DNA of 22,598 bases from JBBQBQ01 sp038317685. Its GTDB lineage: Bacteria; Desulfobacterota; Desulfuromonadia; Desulfuromonadales; DDH964. Positions within the stretch are counted from its first letter, which is position 1. Each line of letters begins with the position of its first letter. Shown here piece after piece: positions 15,378 through 22,598 of this stretch. The DNA lies in NCBI GenBank assembly GCA_038317685.1, contig JBBQBQ010000021.1:1-22598 (forward strand), in the 5' to 3' direction. Both the position numbers and the translations under genes were made by a program. The notes beneath the pieces are model-generated. The model made no database searches. It saw only the letters and a program-made list of their open reading frames with translations, and was not told the DNA's origin.

Positions 15378-15531
15378 CCGACGACCATTAAATTCAGGCA
15401 GTTTTGAGATTGTCCAATTCTGCCCACCTCTCCCGCCAAAGGATCGCCAGCAGCCCCCGCAAGGGTCCAAGCCGAACCAGGAGGATGCCGGAAAACGCTC
15501 TACCCCGCCGGAATTCCAGTCAAAAAAACCT
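15378..15531. other. Intergenic stretch between divergent promoters
   Basis: No gene, tRNA or clear palindrome is visible between the minus-strand gspE promoter and the plus-strand cold-shock promoter. It may hold upstream regulatory sites, but I recognise none. Confidence 0.4.
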
Positions 15532-15560
15532 GTTGCAATCTCTCCAAGACTTGTGATAGG
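15532..15560 (+). promoter_or_regulatory. Candidate promoter of the cold-shock leader
   Basis: The -35 TTGCAA (15532-15537) and extended -10 TG-T-GATAGG (-10 hexamer 15555-15560) are 17 nt apart. Initiation near 15567 would place the first hairpin of the leader at the very 5' end of the RNA. That would give a leader of about 158 nt before the cold-shock ATG. The -10 is weak (three of six), so this is a moderate call. Confidence 0.42.
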
Positions 15561-15564
15561 GATG

Positions 15565-15656
15565 CTGCACAGTCAGTTTGTGCAGTTTAATGGTCTTTGC
15601 CGGCGGACAGTACATGGAGACGGACCGCACATACCCTGAGGGCTGTGCGGTTTTTT
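15565..15656 (+). ncRNA. Structured leader upstream of the cold-shock gene (possible attenuator or sRNA)
   Basis: The first hairpin pairs CTGCACA (15565-15571) with TGTGCAG (15579-15585). The second is the terminator hairpin with arms CCGCACA (15625-15631) and TGTGCGG (15644-15650). The arms are near copies. Segment 1 can therefore pair with segment 4 (one G-U), and segment 2 with most of segment 3, allowing alternative folds that break the terminator. The leader ends in six T. It could be a conditional attenuator for the downstream gene or an independent short RNA. Confidence 0.45.
15625..15656 (+). terminator. Intrinsic terminator inside the cold-shock leader
   Basis: The stem CCGCACA/TGTGCGG (15625-15631 with 15644-15650) has an inner CCC/GGG pairing (15634-15636 with 15640-15642). 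Six T follow directly (15651-15656). It lies 68 nt upstream of the cold-shock start codon on the same strand, so it must be bypassed, or regulated, if transcription starts upstream of it. Confidence 0.75.
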
Positions 15657-15724
15657 GCATTGACCGGCGGCAACCTGCACCAACCAACCAACGGCTCCAG
15701 TGAACCCCAGAGGAGAACCAGAAC

Positions 15725-15925
15725 ATGGCAGAAGGCACGGTGAAATGGTTCAATGATGCGAAAGGTTTTGGCTTCATCCAACAGGATGGCGGTGCGGACG
15801 TATTCGTCCACTTTTCGGCAATTCAGTCGGAGGGTTTCAAGTCGCTGGCCGAAGGCGACAGAGTAACGTTTGACGTGACCCAGGGGCAGAAAGGCCCCCA
15901 GGCTTCCAACGTGAGTAAAATTTAA
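15725..15925 (+). CDS. Cold-shock domain protein (CspA family)
   Basis: The 66-residue single cold-shock domain (OB fold) binds single-stranded RNA and DNA and acts as an RNA chaperone or antiterminator. It starts MAEGTVKWFNDAKGFGFIQQ and contains the RNP1 motif KGFGFI and the RNP2 motif VFVHF, both with the aromatic nucleic-acid-binding residues. GAGGAG stands nine bases upstream of the ATG. A strong terminator follows after about 26 nt, so it is probably monocistronic. Whether it is cold-induced cannot be told from the protein; many members are constitutive. The long structured leader containing a terminator suggests regulation of the RNA. Confidence 0.96.
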   Translation: MAEGTVKWFNDAKGFGFIQQDGGADVFVHFSAIQSEGFKSLAEGDRVTFDVTQGQKGPQASNVSKI

Positions 15926-15951
15926 GCCAGCCGGCCCATACCTCGCTGACC

Positions 15952-15986
15952 AGCCCCGTGGCCGTTTCCGGCTTCGGGGCTTTTTT
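15952..15986 (+). terminator. Intrinsic terminator after the cold-shock gene
   Basis: A long hairpin pairs AGCCCCG (15952-15958) with CGGGGCT (15975-15981). An inner GCCG/CGGC surrounds a TTTC loop, and six T end the structure (15981-15986). It lies 26 nt after the cold-shock stop codon. Confidence 0.9.
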
Positions 15987-16017
15987 CTTCCCTGCCCGTC
16001 CACGTCCTTTTTTCCCC

Positions 16018-16045
16018 GTGACAACCACGCCGGCTGCGTTAGACT
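16018..16045 (+). promoter_or_regulatory. Candidate promoter of the M16C peptidase gene
   Basis: The -35 GTGACA (16018-16023, five of six) and -10 TAGACT (16040-16045, four of six) are separated by 16 nt. The -10 sits inside a small perfect palindrome, GTTAG-A-CTAAC (16039-16049), which could be a coincidence or an operator. Confidence 0.42.
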
Positions 16046-16081
16046 AACGCTCTGACTTTTCATCCAGGAGCTCTTACCCCC

Positions 16082-19036
16082 ATGGCAACCCACCATCCCG
16101 AAATCGGACAGACCCTGCATGGTTTCATCGTCACCAGCCTGGAACCCTTGCCGGAGTTGAACGCCACCCTGATCCGCCTGGTCCACCAAGGGACCGGCGC
16201 CAGATACCTTCATTTGGTGACAGACGACCCCAACAACCTCTTCGCGGTGATCTTTCGCACCCCCCCGGGGGACTCGACCGGTGTCGCCCATATCCTCGAG
16301 CACACTACCCTTTGCGGGTCTCGGAATTTCCCGGTGCGCGATCCCTTCTTCACCATGCTCAAACGCAGCCTCAATACCTTCATGAACGCCATGACCTCCA
16401 GCGATTGGACGGCCTACCCCTTCGCCAGTCAGAACCGCAAGGACTTTGCCAATCTTCTGGAGGTCTACCTCGACGCCGCCTTCTTTCCCCTGCTGCGCGA
16501 GCGCGATTTCCGCCAGGAGGGGCACCGCCTGGAATTTGCCGACCCGGCCGATCCGAACTCCCCACTGGTCTACAAGGGGGTGGTCTACAACGAAATGAAG
16601 GGGGCGATGGCCTCCCCAGCTTCGCTGCTGTCGCGGCGCCTGTGCGGAGCTCTTTATCCAAGCACCTGTTACCGCCACAACTCGGGAGGGGACCCAGCAG
16701 AGATTCCGTCCTTGACCTGGGAAGCCTTGCGGGCCTTCCATGCCGAATTCTACCATCCGAGTAACGCCTGGTTCTTCAGCTACGGCACCTTCCCGCTGGC
16801 CGACCATCTAAAGACGGTCGCCGCGCTGGCCCTCGACCGTTTCGAGGCCCGTCCGGTCACAAGTTGCGTCCCGGCCGAAGACCGCCTGGGCGCGCCGCGC
16901 CGGGTCGTCGAAACCTACCCTCTCGACCCGGCGGAGACGACCACCGGTAAATCCATGGTGCAGGTCGGCTGGCTCACCTGCGACATCGCCGACAGCTTTG
17001 AACGACTGGCGATGAGCCTCCTCGCCTCGCTCCTGCTCGGCAATCCGGCGGCGCCCCTCTACAAAGCCCTCCTCGATGCAAAACTCGGCGGCAACCTGGC
17101 CCCTGGCTGCGGCTATCATGACGAAAACCGCACCACCTGCTTCGCGGTAGGTCTGCAGGCGACCGAACCCGAACTGACCGGAGAGATCGAAGCCCTGATC
17201 CTCAAGACCCTGGAGGAGGTGGCGGCTGCCGGTTTCCCCGAAGAACGCATCGAAGCCGTCATCCACCGCCTCGAGTTCAGCCATCGTGAAGTGGCGGGGG
17301 ATAACTATCCCTACCCGCTGTCGCTGCTGATGCGCCTCCTCGGCCCCTGGCTGCACAGCGACGATCCCCTCTCGCCCTTGCGGCTCGACGCCAATCTGGC
17401 CCGGTTGCGGCAGGAGCTCGAGGCAGGCCCGTTCTTCGAAAACCTGATCCGCCGTCAGTTCCTCGACAACCCCCACCGCGTCACCCTCACCCTGCACCCC
17501 GACACCACCCTGCAGCAGCGGGAAGACGAGGCTGTCGCCGCCAAACTTGAAGCATTCCGCCGGAAGCTCAGCGCGAAGGAAAAAGAGGGGCTTCTCACCG
17601 CCGGCCGGGAGTTGCAGGAGGCCCAGGAAGGGAGTGAAGACTTCTCCTGTCTGCCGACCCTCCACCGGGACGATATCCCTCCGGTCGAAACCGCCGTACC
17701 GGTTCGGCCGGAAACGGTCCAGGACTGCACCATCGACTGGTTCGACCAGCCGACCAACGGCATCGGCTATTTCATTGCCCACCTGCCGACGGCCGCGGTG
17801 CCGCCCGACTTCATCCCCCTGGTGCCGCTCTTTTGCAGCCTGCTGACCCAAATCGGCGCCGCAGGTTACAGTTATGTGGAGATGGCCGAACGCATGGAAG
17901 CCTTCACCGGCGGCCTCACCCTGGGGACGGAGATTCTTGAAGACCCCGTTGACCGGGGCCGGTTCCGGGGTCTGGTGACGGTCAAAGGGAAAGCCCTGGT
18001 CCGCAACAGCGCCCAGCTCTTCAGCCTCCTTGCCGACCTGGGGACCGCCCCCGATTTCACCGACCTGGAACGGCTGAAAACCGTCCTCAACCAGATCCGC
18101 ACCAACCTCGACAACTCGATCGCCGGCGCCGGCCATAGCTACGCGGCCCGCGCCGCCGCCGGCCGCCTGACTCCGGCCGGAGCACTGCGGGAGACCTGGA
18201 GCGGGCTGACCCAGATTCGCCGGGTCCGGGAACTGGCCGCAAAACCGGCGCCGGAGCTGGCCGAATTCGCGTCCCAAATGCAGGTGATCGCCGTCGCCCT
18301 CTTCAACCGTCGCCATCTGGCGGCAGCCATGACCGGAGAGGCTCGTCATTTTCCGGACCTGTCCGCGGCTCTCGCTCCATTTTTGTCGGCCTTGGCGGTC
18401 CGGCCGGCATCACCCCCCGCACCGCTCCCTTTCCATCCCGCCCCGGACCGCTGCGGCTGGGCGACATCGGTGCCGGTCAACTACGTGGCCAGAGTTTACC
18501 CCGGCGTCGTCTACACCGACCCCGACACCGCGCCGCTGATGGTTCTCACCCGGCTGCTGCGAGCCGGTTACCTGCACCGGGAGATCCGGGAGAAGGGCGG
18601 GGCTTACGGCGGCATGGCAAGTTATGATGCGGAAGGCGGGCTCCTCTCCCTGCTTTCCTACCGCGACCCGCATCTGGCCCGCACCCTGGGAATCTTCGAT
18701 GCCGCTGCGGTTTGGGCCGCGGCGGGAGAGTTCAGCTCCGAGGATATCGATCAGGCGATCCTGGCGGTCTTCAGCGATCTCGACCGCCCGGTCTCCCCCG
18801 GCAGCCGCGGCAGCCGGGAATTCGCCAATCTCCGGCAGGGACTCCGCCCCGACCTGCGCCAGCAGTTACGGGAACGGATTCTGGCCGTCGACCGTCCTCA
18901 ATTGATGGCGGCGGCCCAGACCTATCTCGTCTCCGGCAGGAGCCAAAGCGCTGTCGCCGTGGTCGGCGGGGAAGAGGCGCTGCGGCAAGCCAATCTGGAA
19001 TTGGGGGGAGAAGGATTGCAGGTGGAGCGGATCTAA
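16082..19036 (+). CDS. M16C zinc metallopeptidase (PreP/Cym1-like)
   Basis: This 984-residue protein matches presequence-protease type M16C peptidases, large clamshell enzymes that degrade short unfolded peptides. The inverted zinc motif HILEH (70-74) supplies two histidine ligands and the catalytic Glu73. Glu171 in VVYNEMKGAM is the expected third ligand. The opening (IGQTLHGFIVTSLEPLPELN) and following LHLVTDDPNNLFAVIFRTPP are family-typical. The middle holds the M16C-associated region, and the C-terminal half contains the inactive M16-like repeats (for example GGAYGGMASYDAEGG near 840). There is no signal peptide, so it is probably cytoplasmic. CAGGAG lies 11 nt before the ATG, a slightly long spacing. 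The gene is monocistronic and converges on hrpB with 14 nt between stops. Confidence 0.93.
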   Translation: MATHHPEIGQTLHGFIVTSLEPLPELNATLIRLVHQGTGARYLHLVTDDPNNLFAVIFRTPPGDSTGVAHILEHTTLCGSRNFPVRDPFFTMLKRSLNTFMNAMTSSDWTAYPFASQNRKDFANLLEVYLDAAFFPLLRERDFRQEGHRLEFADPADPNSPLVYKGVVYNEMKGAMASPASLLSRRLCGALYPSTCYRHNSGGDPAEIPSLTWEALRAFHAEFYHPSNAWFFSYGTFPLADHLKTVAALALDRFEARPVTSCVPAEDRLGAPRRVVETYPLDPAETTTGKSMVQVGWLTCDIADSFERLAMSLLASLLLGNPAAPLYKALLDAKLGGNLAPGCGYHDENRTTCFAVGLQATEPELTGEIEALILKTLEEVAAAGFPEERIEAVIHRLEFSHREVAGDNYPYPLSLLMRLLGPWLHSDDPLSPLRLDANLARLRQELEAGPFFENLIRRQFLDNPHRVTLTLHPDTTLQQREDEAVAAKLEAFRRKLSAKEKEGLLTAGRELQEAQEGSEDFSCLPTLHRDDIPPVETAVPVRPETVQDCTIDWFDQPTNGIGYFIAHLPTAAVPPDFIPLVPLFCSLLTQIGAAGYSYVEMAERMEAFTGGLTLGTEILEDPVDRGRFRGLVTVKGKALVRNSAQLFSLLADLGTAPDFTDLERLKTVLNQIRTNLDNSIAGAGHSYAARAAAGRLTPAGALRETWSGLTQIRRVRELAAKPAPELAEFASQMQVIAVALFNRRHLAAAMTGEARHFPDLSAALAPFLSALAVRPASPPAPLPFHPAPDRCGWATSVPVNYVARVYPGVVYTDPDTAPLMVLTRLLRAGYLHREIREKGGAYGGMASYDAEGGLLSLLSYRDPHLARTLGIFDAAAVWAAAGEFSSEDIDQAILAVFSDLDRPVSPGSRGSREFANLRQGLRPDLRQQLRERILAVDRPQLMAAAQTYLVSGRSQSAVAVVGGEEALRQANLELGGEGLQVERI

Positions 19037-19050
19037 CGGGGGCAAAACCC

Positions 19051-21534
19051 TCAGCGTCCGGCCCCGGGATGGCGGGTTCGGCGCGTCGGCAGCGCCGCCC
19101 ATGGATCGTCGGGCCAGGGATGCCGGGGATACCGCCCCTTCATCTCCTTTTTCACCTCCGGGTAGACCGTATCCCAGAAACTGCGCAGGTCGCGGGTGGC
19201 GGCCAAGGGCCGCCCGGCCGGGGAAAGGAGCTGGATGAGGACCGGCAGCCGCCCTCCGGCAATGGCCGGCGTCTCTCCCAGGCCGAAGAGTTCCTGGAGC
19301 TTGACGGCCAGAACCGGCCCGTCCTCAACGCTGTAGTCAAGACGGATACGTGATCCGCTCGGCACCTCCAGACGCTCCGGCGCCAGCCGTTCCAGGTCTG
19401 TTTGCCGCTCCCAGCCGAGATGCTGCTGCAGCGCCGGCAAGGGATCGAAACGACGCAGCTGCTCCAGGCTGCGCACCCCGCCGAGGAAGGGCGCCAGCCA
19501 TTCCTCCAAACTCGCCAGCAGTGCTTCGTCACTGAGTCCGGGCCAACCGCCATCGGGACAGGCCCGCGCCAGCAGGGCCACCCGCCCCCGCCACTGCAGT
19601 GCCGCCGGACTCCACCCCAAGCGGTCCAGCCCCTGCCGGCGCAGCACCCCCAGCAGGGCCGGGACGGTATCGGCGGAGGTCGCCGGGACCGGCCGCTCCT
19701 GAAGGACCAGCGCCCCCAGCCGCCGCACTTCGCGGACCACCAAGCGGCCGGCCCGGTCATCCCACTCGGCTTCCCGCTGCCAGTCCAGGTTTTCGCCGAA
19801 GAGTTCCTCCACGCAGCTCCGCTCCAGAGCGCTGGCCAGGACGATCTCCCCCTCCCCTGCCGCTTTCCCGGCCACCTCCACCGCGACCAGCCATTCTGCC
19901 CGGCGCACCGCCGAGCGGGGCGACAAGCGCGCCCCTTGACCCCCGGCGAGAAGATAGCGCCCCGACCCCGGTAGCCGCTCCCGGCCGACCCGGTCGGGAA
20001 AAGCCAGCGCCAGCAGCCTCCCGACTTGCAGGGCATCGGGGTTCGGTTCGCCGCTCCCTGCCCCGCTCTGCTGCCGCCAGTAACGGGCGGCGCGAGCGGC
20101 GTTGCCCCCGGAGCCGCGCCGCAGCAGTTCCAAGCGGTCGAAAAGATCGCTGTCGCTGGTCGGCCGGGCCGCGAGCTCGCCCCCCGCCAACAGGTCCCGC
20201 TCCGCCAGCAGCGCCACCAGATCGCTGCCGAGACCCGGGCAGCCCGCCTCTTCTGCAGCCACCAGCAGCCGGGCCAGCCGGGGATGGGCGGGGAGCTTGG
20301 CCATCGCCGTCCCGAGGGGCGTGAGCCGGTCCTGCGGGTCGAAAGCACCGAGCAGCCGCAGCAGTTCCCGAGCCCCGTTCAGGGCCCCGGCCGGCGGCGG
20401 GTCAAGCCATATCAGCTGCGCGGGGTCGGCTACTCCCCAACGGGCCAGTTCCAGGGCCAGCGGCGCCAGATCGGCGCTGCGGATCTCCGGCGGGGTGAAG
20501 GGCAGGAGCGCCCCCTGCTCCCCCTCGCTCCAGAGTCGATAACAGGCTCCGGGGCCGAGGCGGCCGGCACGGCCGGCGCGCTGTTCGGCGCTGGCCCGGG
20601 AGATGCGCGCCATCTCCAGACGGGTCAGACCGCTCCCGGCGTCGAAGCGGGGCCGGCGCTCCAGCCCGCTGTCGACGACCGTCCCCACGCCCTCGATGGT
20701 CAAGCTGGTTTCAGCGATGTTAGTGGCGAGGACGACCCGCCGCCGCGCTCCCGGCAGGATCGCCCGTTCCTGCTCGGCGAAGGGGAGATCGCCGTAGAGG
20801 GGTCGCAGGTCGATCTCCGCCGCCAGATCGGCGAGCCGATCGGCGCAGCGGCGGATCTCCCCGACCCCGGGAAGGAAGACCAGCAGATCCCCGGAGGTTT
20901 CCCGCAGAGCCCGGCGCGTCAGCCGCGCCGTCGCCTCGGCGACCGGGCCGGCACCGTCTCCTCCGGCCCAACGGATCGTCACCGGGTAGGTCCGGCCGGC
21001 GCTGCTGATGAGGGGCGCCCCGCCCAGCAGCCGCGAGAGGGGTTCGCCGTCGAGGGTCGCCGACATCACCAGCAGCTTCAGGTCGGGGCGCAGTCCCAGT
21101 TGGGCATCGCGGCAGAAAGCCAGGGCCAGGTCGGCGTTGAGGCTGCGCTCGTGAAATTCGTCGAAGATCACCAGGCCGACGCCGGCGAGTTCCGGGTCGC
21201 CCTGCAGGCGGCGGGTGAGAATCCCCTCGGTGACGACCTCGATCCGCGTCGCCGCCGACACCTTCCGCTCATAGCGGATGGTGTAGCCGACGCTTCGCCC
21301 GACTTCCTCCCCGAGCAGCGTGGCCATATAGCGGGCGGCATTGGTTGCCGCCAGCCGCCGTGGTTCCAGCATCAGCAGCTTCTTCCCCGCGAGCCACCCG
21401 GCACCGAGCAGCGCCAGCGGCACCCGGGTGGTCTTGCCGGCCCCCGGCGGTGCCTGCAGCACCGCCGCCGGCTCGGCAGCGAGGGCTCGCTGCAACGCGG
21501 GCAGAACTGCTTCTATGGGAAGTTCAGCTGCCAT
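19051..21534 (-). CDS. hrpB: ATP-dependent helicase HrpB (DEAH type)
   Basis: HrpB is a superfamily 2 DEAH/RHA-type helicase of uncertain cellular role. From the ATG at 21534 the product has 827 residues, close to the usual 810-840. Visible motifs are Walker A APPGAGKTT (about 28-36), DEFH (125-128) as the DExH box, SAT (158-160) as motif III, and QRAGRAGR as motif VI. The long C-terminal HrpB-specific domain follows. This start begins MAAELPIEAVLPALQRAL, typical of HrpB; a reading frame opening at 21651 exists but its extra residues do not resemble the family. No clear ribosome-binding site precedes the ATG, which is a small doubt on the exact start. GC content is very high throughout. Confidence 0.95.
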   Translation of the reverse strand: MAAELPIEAVLPALQRALAAEPAAVLQAPPGAGKTTRVPLALLGAGWLAGKKLLMLEPRRLAATNAARYMATLLGEEVGRSVGYTIRYERKVSAATRIEVVTEGILTRRLQGDPELAGVGLVIFDEFHERSLNADLALAFCRDAQLGLRPDLKLLVMSATLDGEPLSRLLGGAPLISSAGRTYPVTIRWAGGDGAGPVAEATARLTRRALRETSGDLLVFLPGVGEIRRCADRLADLAAEIDLRPLYGDLPFAEQERAILPGARRRVVLATNIAETSLTIEGVGTVVDSGLERRPRFDAGSGLTRLEMARISRASAEQRAGRAGRLGPGACYRLWSEGEQGALLPFTPPEIRSADLAPLALELARWGVADPAQLIWLDPPPAGALNGARELLRLLGAFDPQDRLTPLGTAMAKLPAHPRLARLLVAAEEAGCPGLGSDLVALLAERDLLAGGELAARPTSDSDLFDRLELLRRGSGGNAARAARYWRQQSGAGSGEPNPDALQVGRLLALAFPDRVGRERLPGSGRYLLAGGQGARLSPRSAVRRAEWLVAVEVAGKAAGEGEIVLASALERSCVEELFGENLDWQREAEWDDRAGRLVVREVRRLGALVLQERPVPATSADTVPALLGVLRRQGLDRLGWSPAALQWRGRVALLARACPDGGWPGLSDEALLASLEEWLAPFLGGVRSLEQLRRFDPLPALQQHLGWERQTDLERLAPERLEVPSGSRIRLDYSVEDGPVLAVKLQELFGLGETPAIAGGRLPVLIQLLSPAGRPLAATRDLRSFWDTVYPEVKKEMKGRYPRHPWPDDPWAALPTRRTRHPGAGR

Positions 21535-21767
21535 ACATGACCAGCAAAGGAGAGCAAAAGGTTCGCAGGGACATGGCGCATTTGTGGCACGCCCGGCCTT
21601 CCAGGTCAAGACTTCCTCTCCGGCCAGGTGCGGGAGCCGGCGCCTGACCATGATGACCCCACCCCCGGGACGGTGACCAGGAACCGGTCATGAGTGAGAA
21701 GATTACCGAATCAGTTACAAAACCGGTATGAATAACAGCTACTTGCTTTTGGGGCGGCGCCAGTTTT
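21535..21767. other. Intergenic region upstream of hrpB, no gene seen
   Basis: I see no supportable gene here. Two ACCGGT palindromes occur at 21683-21688 and 21722-21727, with a more AT-rich stretch between them. This may be the former flank of the insertion sequence that begins near 21768. Confidence 0.3.
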
Positions 21768-21805
21768 CTTGGACACTGATTTGGGATAAAGTCCCCGTGT
21801 CCAAG
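21768..21805 (+). repeat. Inverted repeat at the left edge of an IS remnant
   Basis: A perfect 9-bp inverted repeat pairs CTTGGACAC (21768-21776) with GTGTCCAAG (21797-21805). A smaller GGGA/TCCC hairpin lies inside. The right arm overlaps the AAGGAG ribosome site of the transposase fragment, so the hairpin could sequester it. TGGACAC may mark the terminal repeat of the original insertion sequence; the other end is missing. Confidence 0.55.
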
Positions 21806-21815
21806 GAGATTTAAA

Positions 21816-21923
21816 ATGACCGAAAAGAACAAGAGGGAAGCTGTCACTGGCCCGTTGGTCGAGGGGCAACGTTGGAGCGCCGCCCGCAAGCGTGAAGTTG
21901 TCCTGCGCCTGCTGCGGGGCGAG
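21816..21923 (+). pseudogene. 5' fragment of an IS transposase OrfA (probably IS3-type)
   Basis: AAGGAG and a seven-base spacer precede an ATG that opens MTEKNKREAVTGPLVEGQRW, then SAARKREVVLRLLRGE. This is the kind of N terminus found on helix-turn-helix OrfA proteins of IS3-like elements: a basic region followed by the first helices of the DNA-binding domain. After about 36 codons the similarity stops at GGCGAG, where the direct-repeat block starts, and the following translation (HIRGREHIRVGAYKG) is repeat-derived. The gene is therefore truncated and non-functional. The IS family is inferred from recalled similarity, not searched. Confidence 0.65.
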
Positions 21924-21973
21924 CATATAAGGGGTCGCGAGCATATAAGGGTAGGAGCATATAAGGGGTCGCG
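21921..21973. repeat. Three direct repeats, GAGCATATAAGGG-type
   Basis: Three adjacent units of 16-19 bp read GAGCATATAAGGGGTCGC (21921-21938), GAGCATATAAGGGTAG (21939-21954) and GAGCATATAAGGGGTCGCG (21955-21973). They begin exactly where the transposase fragment breaks off and end beside the tail of the REP-associated transposase gene. They are probably copies of the terminal sequence of that element. Confidence 0.85.
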
Positions 21974-21983
21974 TCTCCAAATA

Positions 21984-22598
21984 TCAAATTTCCAGTTTAT
22001 CCCTAACTCTTTCAACCACCTTTGCCAACTGCCCATCCTCGTTCATCTTTCGCGACAGCAGACGACGTGCCTCGGCAATGGCTGTCTCGCCCACACCGAA
22101 GAGTGCGCCGATCTCCTTGAGCTTCTTCCCGCTGTGCTGGTGGCAGAGGTACATCCCGACCTGTCTTGCCAACTTTTCATCATCGCCCATAACACTCGCT
22201 ACGGCACGGAGAATGGCTTCCGGTTCGGGACGCGAAGTAAACGCCTGCAACCCTGGGACCGTCCGGTCCACTCCTTTCGCCGCGATTTGCGTCTCCGCAA
22301 TCATGGCGACAAAGCCCTCCGTCCCCAACACAGCTGTTCCGAACGTTCCCTTCAAGGGGCTTTCATACTCCGACTCCAGTAGATCCTCGACAAAGGTTCG
22401 ATATCTCTGCTTGGCGTTCGCGGCTCCATGACCGAAATAGGCCATGATCGCCTCCGGCCGCAGCCAATCCGGCGCGGAACTGAGGCCAATGTAACTGCGG
22501 TAACTTGACCAGATGTAATCCTCCGGGAGTGCAACCTTCCCCGCCCGCACCGGATTCAGGTGGATGTAGCGCGTCAGCTCCATCGCGTATTCGTCGAA
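21984..22598 (-). CDS. REP-associated tyrosine transposase (Y1/HUH), 5' part beyond window
   Basis: The reading frame runs off the right edge, so only the last 204 residues are present. The visible start, YAMELTRYIHLNPVRAG, is the conserved segment of TnpA-REP proteins that carries the active-site tyrosine helix. It is followed by IWSSYRSYIGL and PDWLRPEAIMAYFG, also typical. The C-terminal part (about the last 70 residues: ARQVGMYLCHQHSGKKLKEI, then ALFGVGETAIAEARRLL) resembles the DnaA C-terminal DNA-binding helix-turn-helix. The HUH metal site would lie outside the window. It sits next to the direct repeats and the IS fragment, indicating a mobile-element insertion site. The enzyme may be intact, but this cannot be judged here. 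Confidence 0.88.
   Translation of the reverse strand, partial: FDEYAMELTRYIHLNPVRAGKVALPEDYIWSSYRSYIGLSSAPDWLRPEAIMAYFGHGAANAKQRYRTFVEDLLESEYESPLKGTFGTAVLGTEGFVAMIAETQIAAKGVDRTVPGLQAFTSRPEPEAILRAVASVMGDDEKLARQVGMYLCHQHSGKKLKEIGALFGVGETAIAEARRLLSRKMNEDGQLAKVVERVRDKLEI

Noticed and set aside
15590..15703. Possible 37-codon leader peptide (MVFAGGQYMETD...) across the terminator upstream of the cold-shock gene
   Set aside because: No ribosome-binding site precedes either ATG and the peptide has no regulatory codon run. Kept only as a remote possibility for translation-dependent attenuation.
15541..15724. A c-di-GMP (GEMM) riboswitch, common in Geobacter, in the cold-shock leader
   Set aside because: The conserved GEMM core sequences are not present; only simple hairpins and a terminator are seen.
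21921..21973. CRISPR-like short direct repeats
   Set aside because: Three adjacent units of 16-19 bp with no unique spacers of regular size and no cas genes nearby. They fit mobile-element ends instead.
21711..22036. Small minus-strand frames across the IS remnant and repeats
   Set aside because: They cross the junction of unrelated sequences, lack ribosome sites and resemble no family.

Overview
The window reads as chromosomal DNA of a GC-rich deltaproteobacterium of the Desulfuromonadales (Geobacter/Desulfuromonas/Pelobacter type). This rests on the gene content and order: a tRNA cluster, tig-clpP-clpX-lon-HU, and beside it an operon for the atypical type II secretion system that Geobacter sulfurreducens calls Oxp. 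That placement comes from recalled gene order and family resemblance, not from a database search.

Layout. (1) 1-291: minus-strand tRNAs Asp, Val and Asp (the last cut by the window edge), lying downstream of an HU gene. (2) 408-7156: a minus-strand block that starts at a promoter near 7156. It runs tRNA-Pro, -Arg, -His, -Leu, then tig, clpP, clpX, lon and HU. HU also has its own near-consensus promoter. This is a folding and quality-control unit: ribosome-bound chaperone, the ClpXP protease, the Lon protease, and a nucleoid protein. (3) 7240-15235: a tightly overlapping minus-strand operon, gspE - gspF - pseudopilin - PilM/PilN-like fusion (GspL role) - PilO/GspM-like - PilP/GspC-like - lipoprotein secretin. 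It would build one envelope-spanning secretion machine with a single pseudopilin; no prepilin peptidase is present here. (4) 15236-15724: a divergent control region. It holds a good sigma-70 promoter for the secretion operon with a run of ten G inside its 17-nt spacer, and a structured plus-strand leader containing an intrinsic terminator ahead of a cold-shock protein gene. (5) 15725-19036: the cold-shock protein gene with its terminator, then a large M16C (PreP-like) metallopeptidase gene. (6) 19051-21534: hrpB, a DEAH-type helicase gene, convergent with the peptidase. (7) 21768-22598: mobile-element debris. The first ~36 codons of an IS transposase OrfA are cut by three short direct repeats that lead into a REP-associated (Y1/HUH) transposase gene running off the window.

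The two most interesting signals are the G10 tract exactly between the -35 and -10 of the secretion operon, which suggests phase-variable expression, and the mutually exclusive hairpin/terminator layout in the cold-shock leader. Everything else is mostly conserved housekeeping content.
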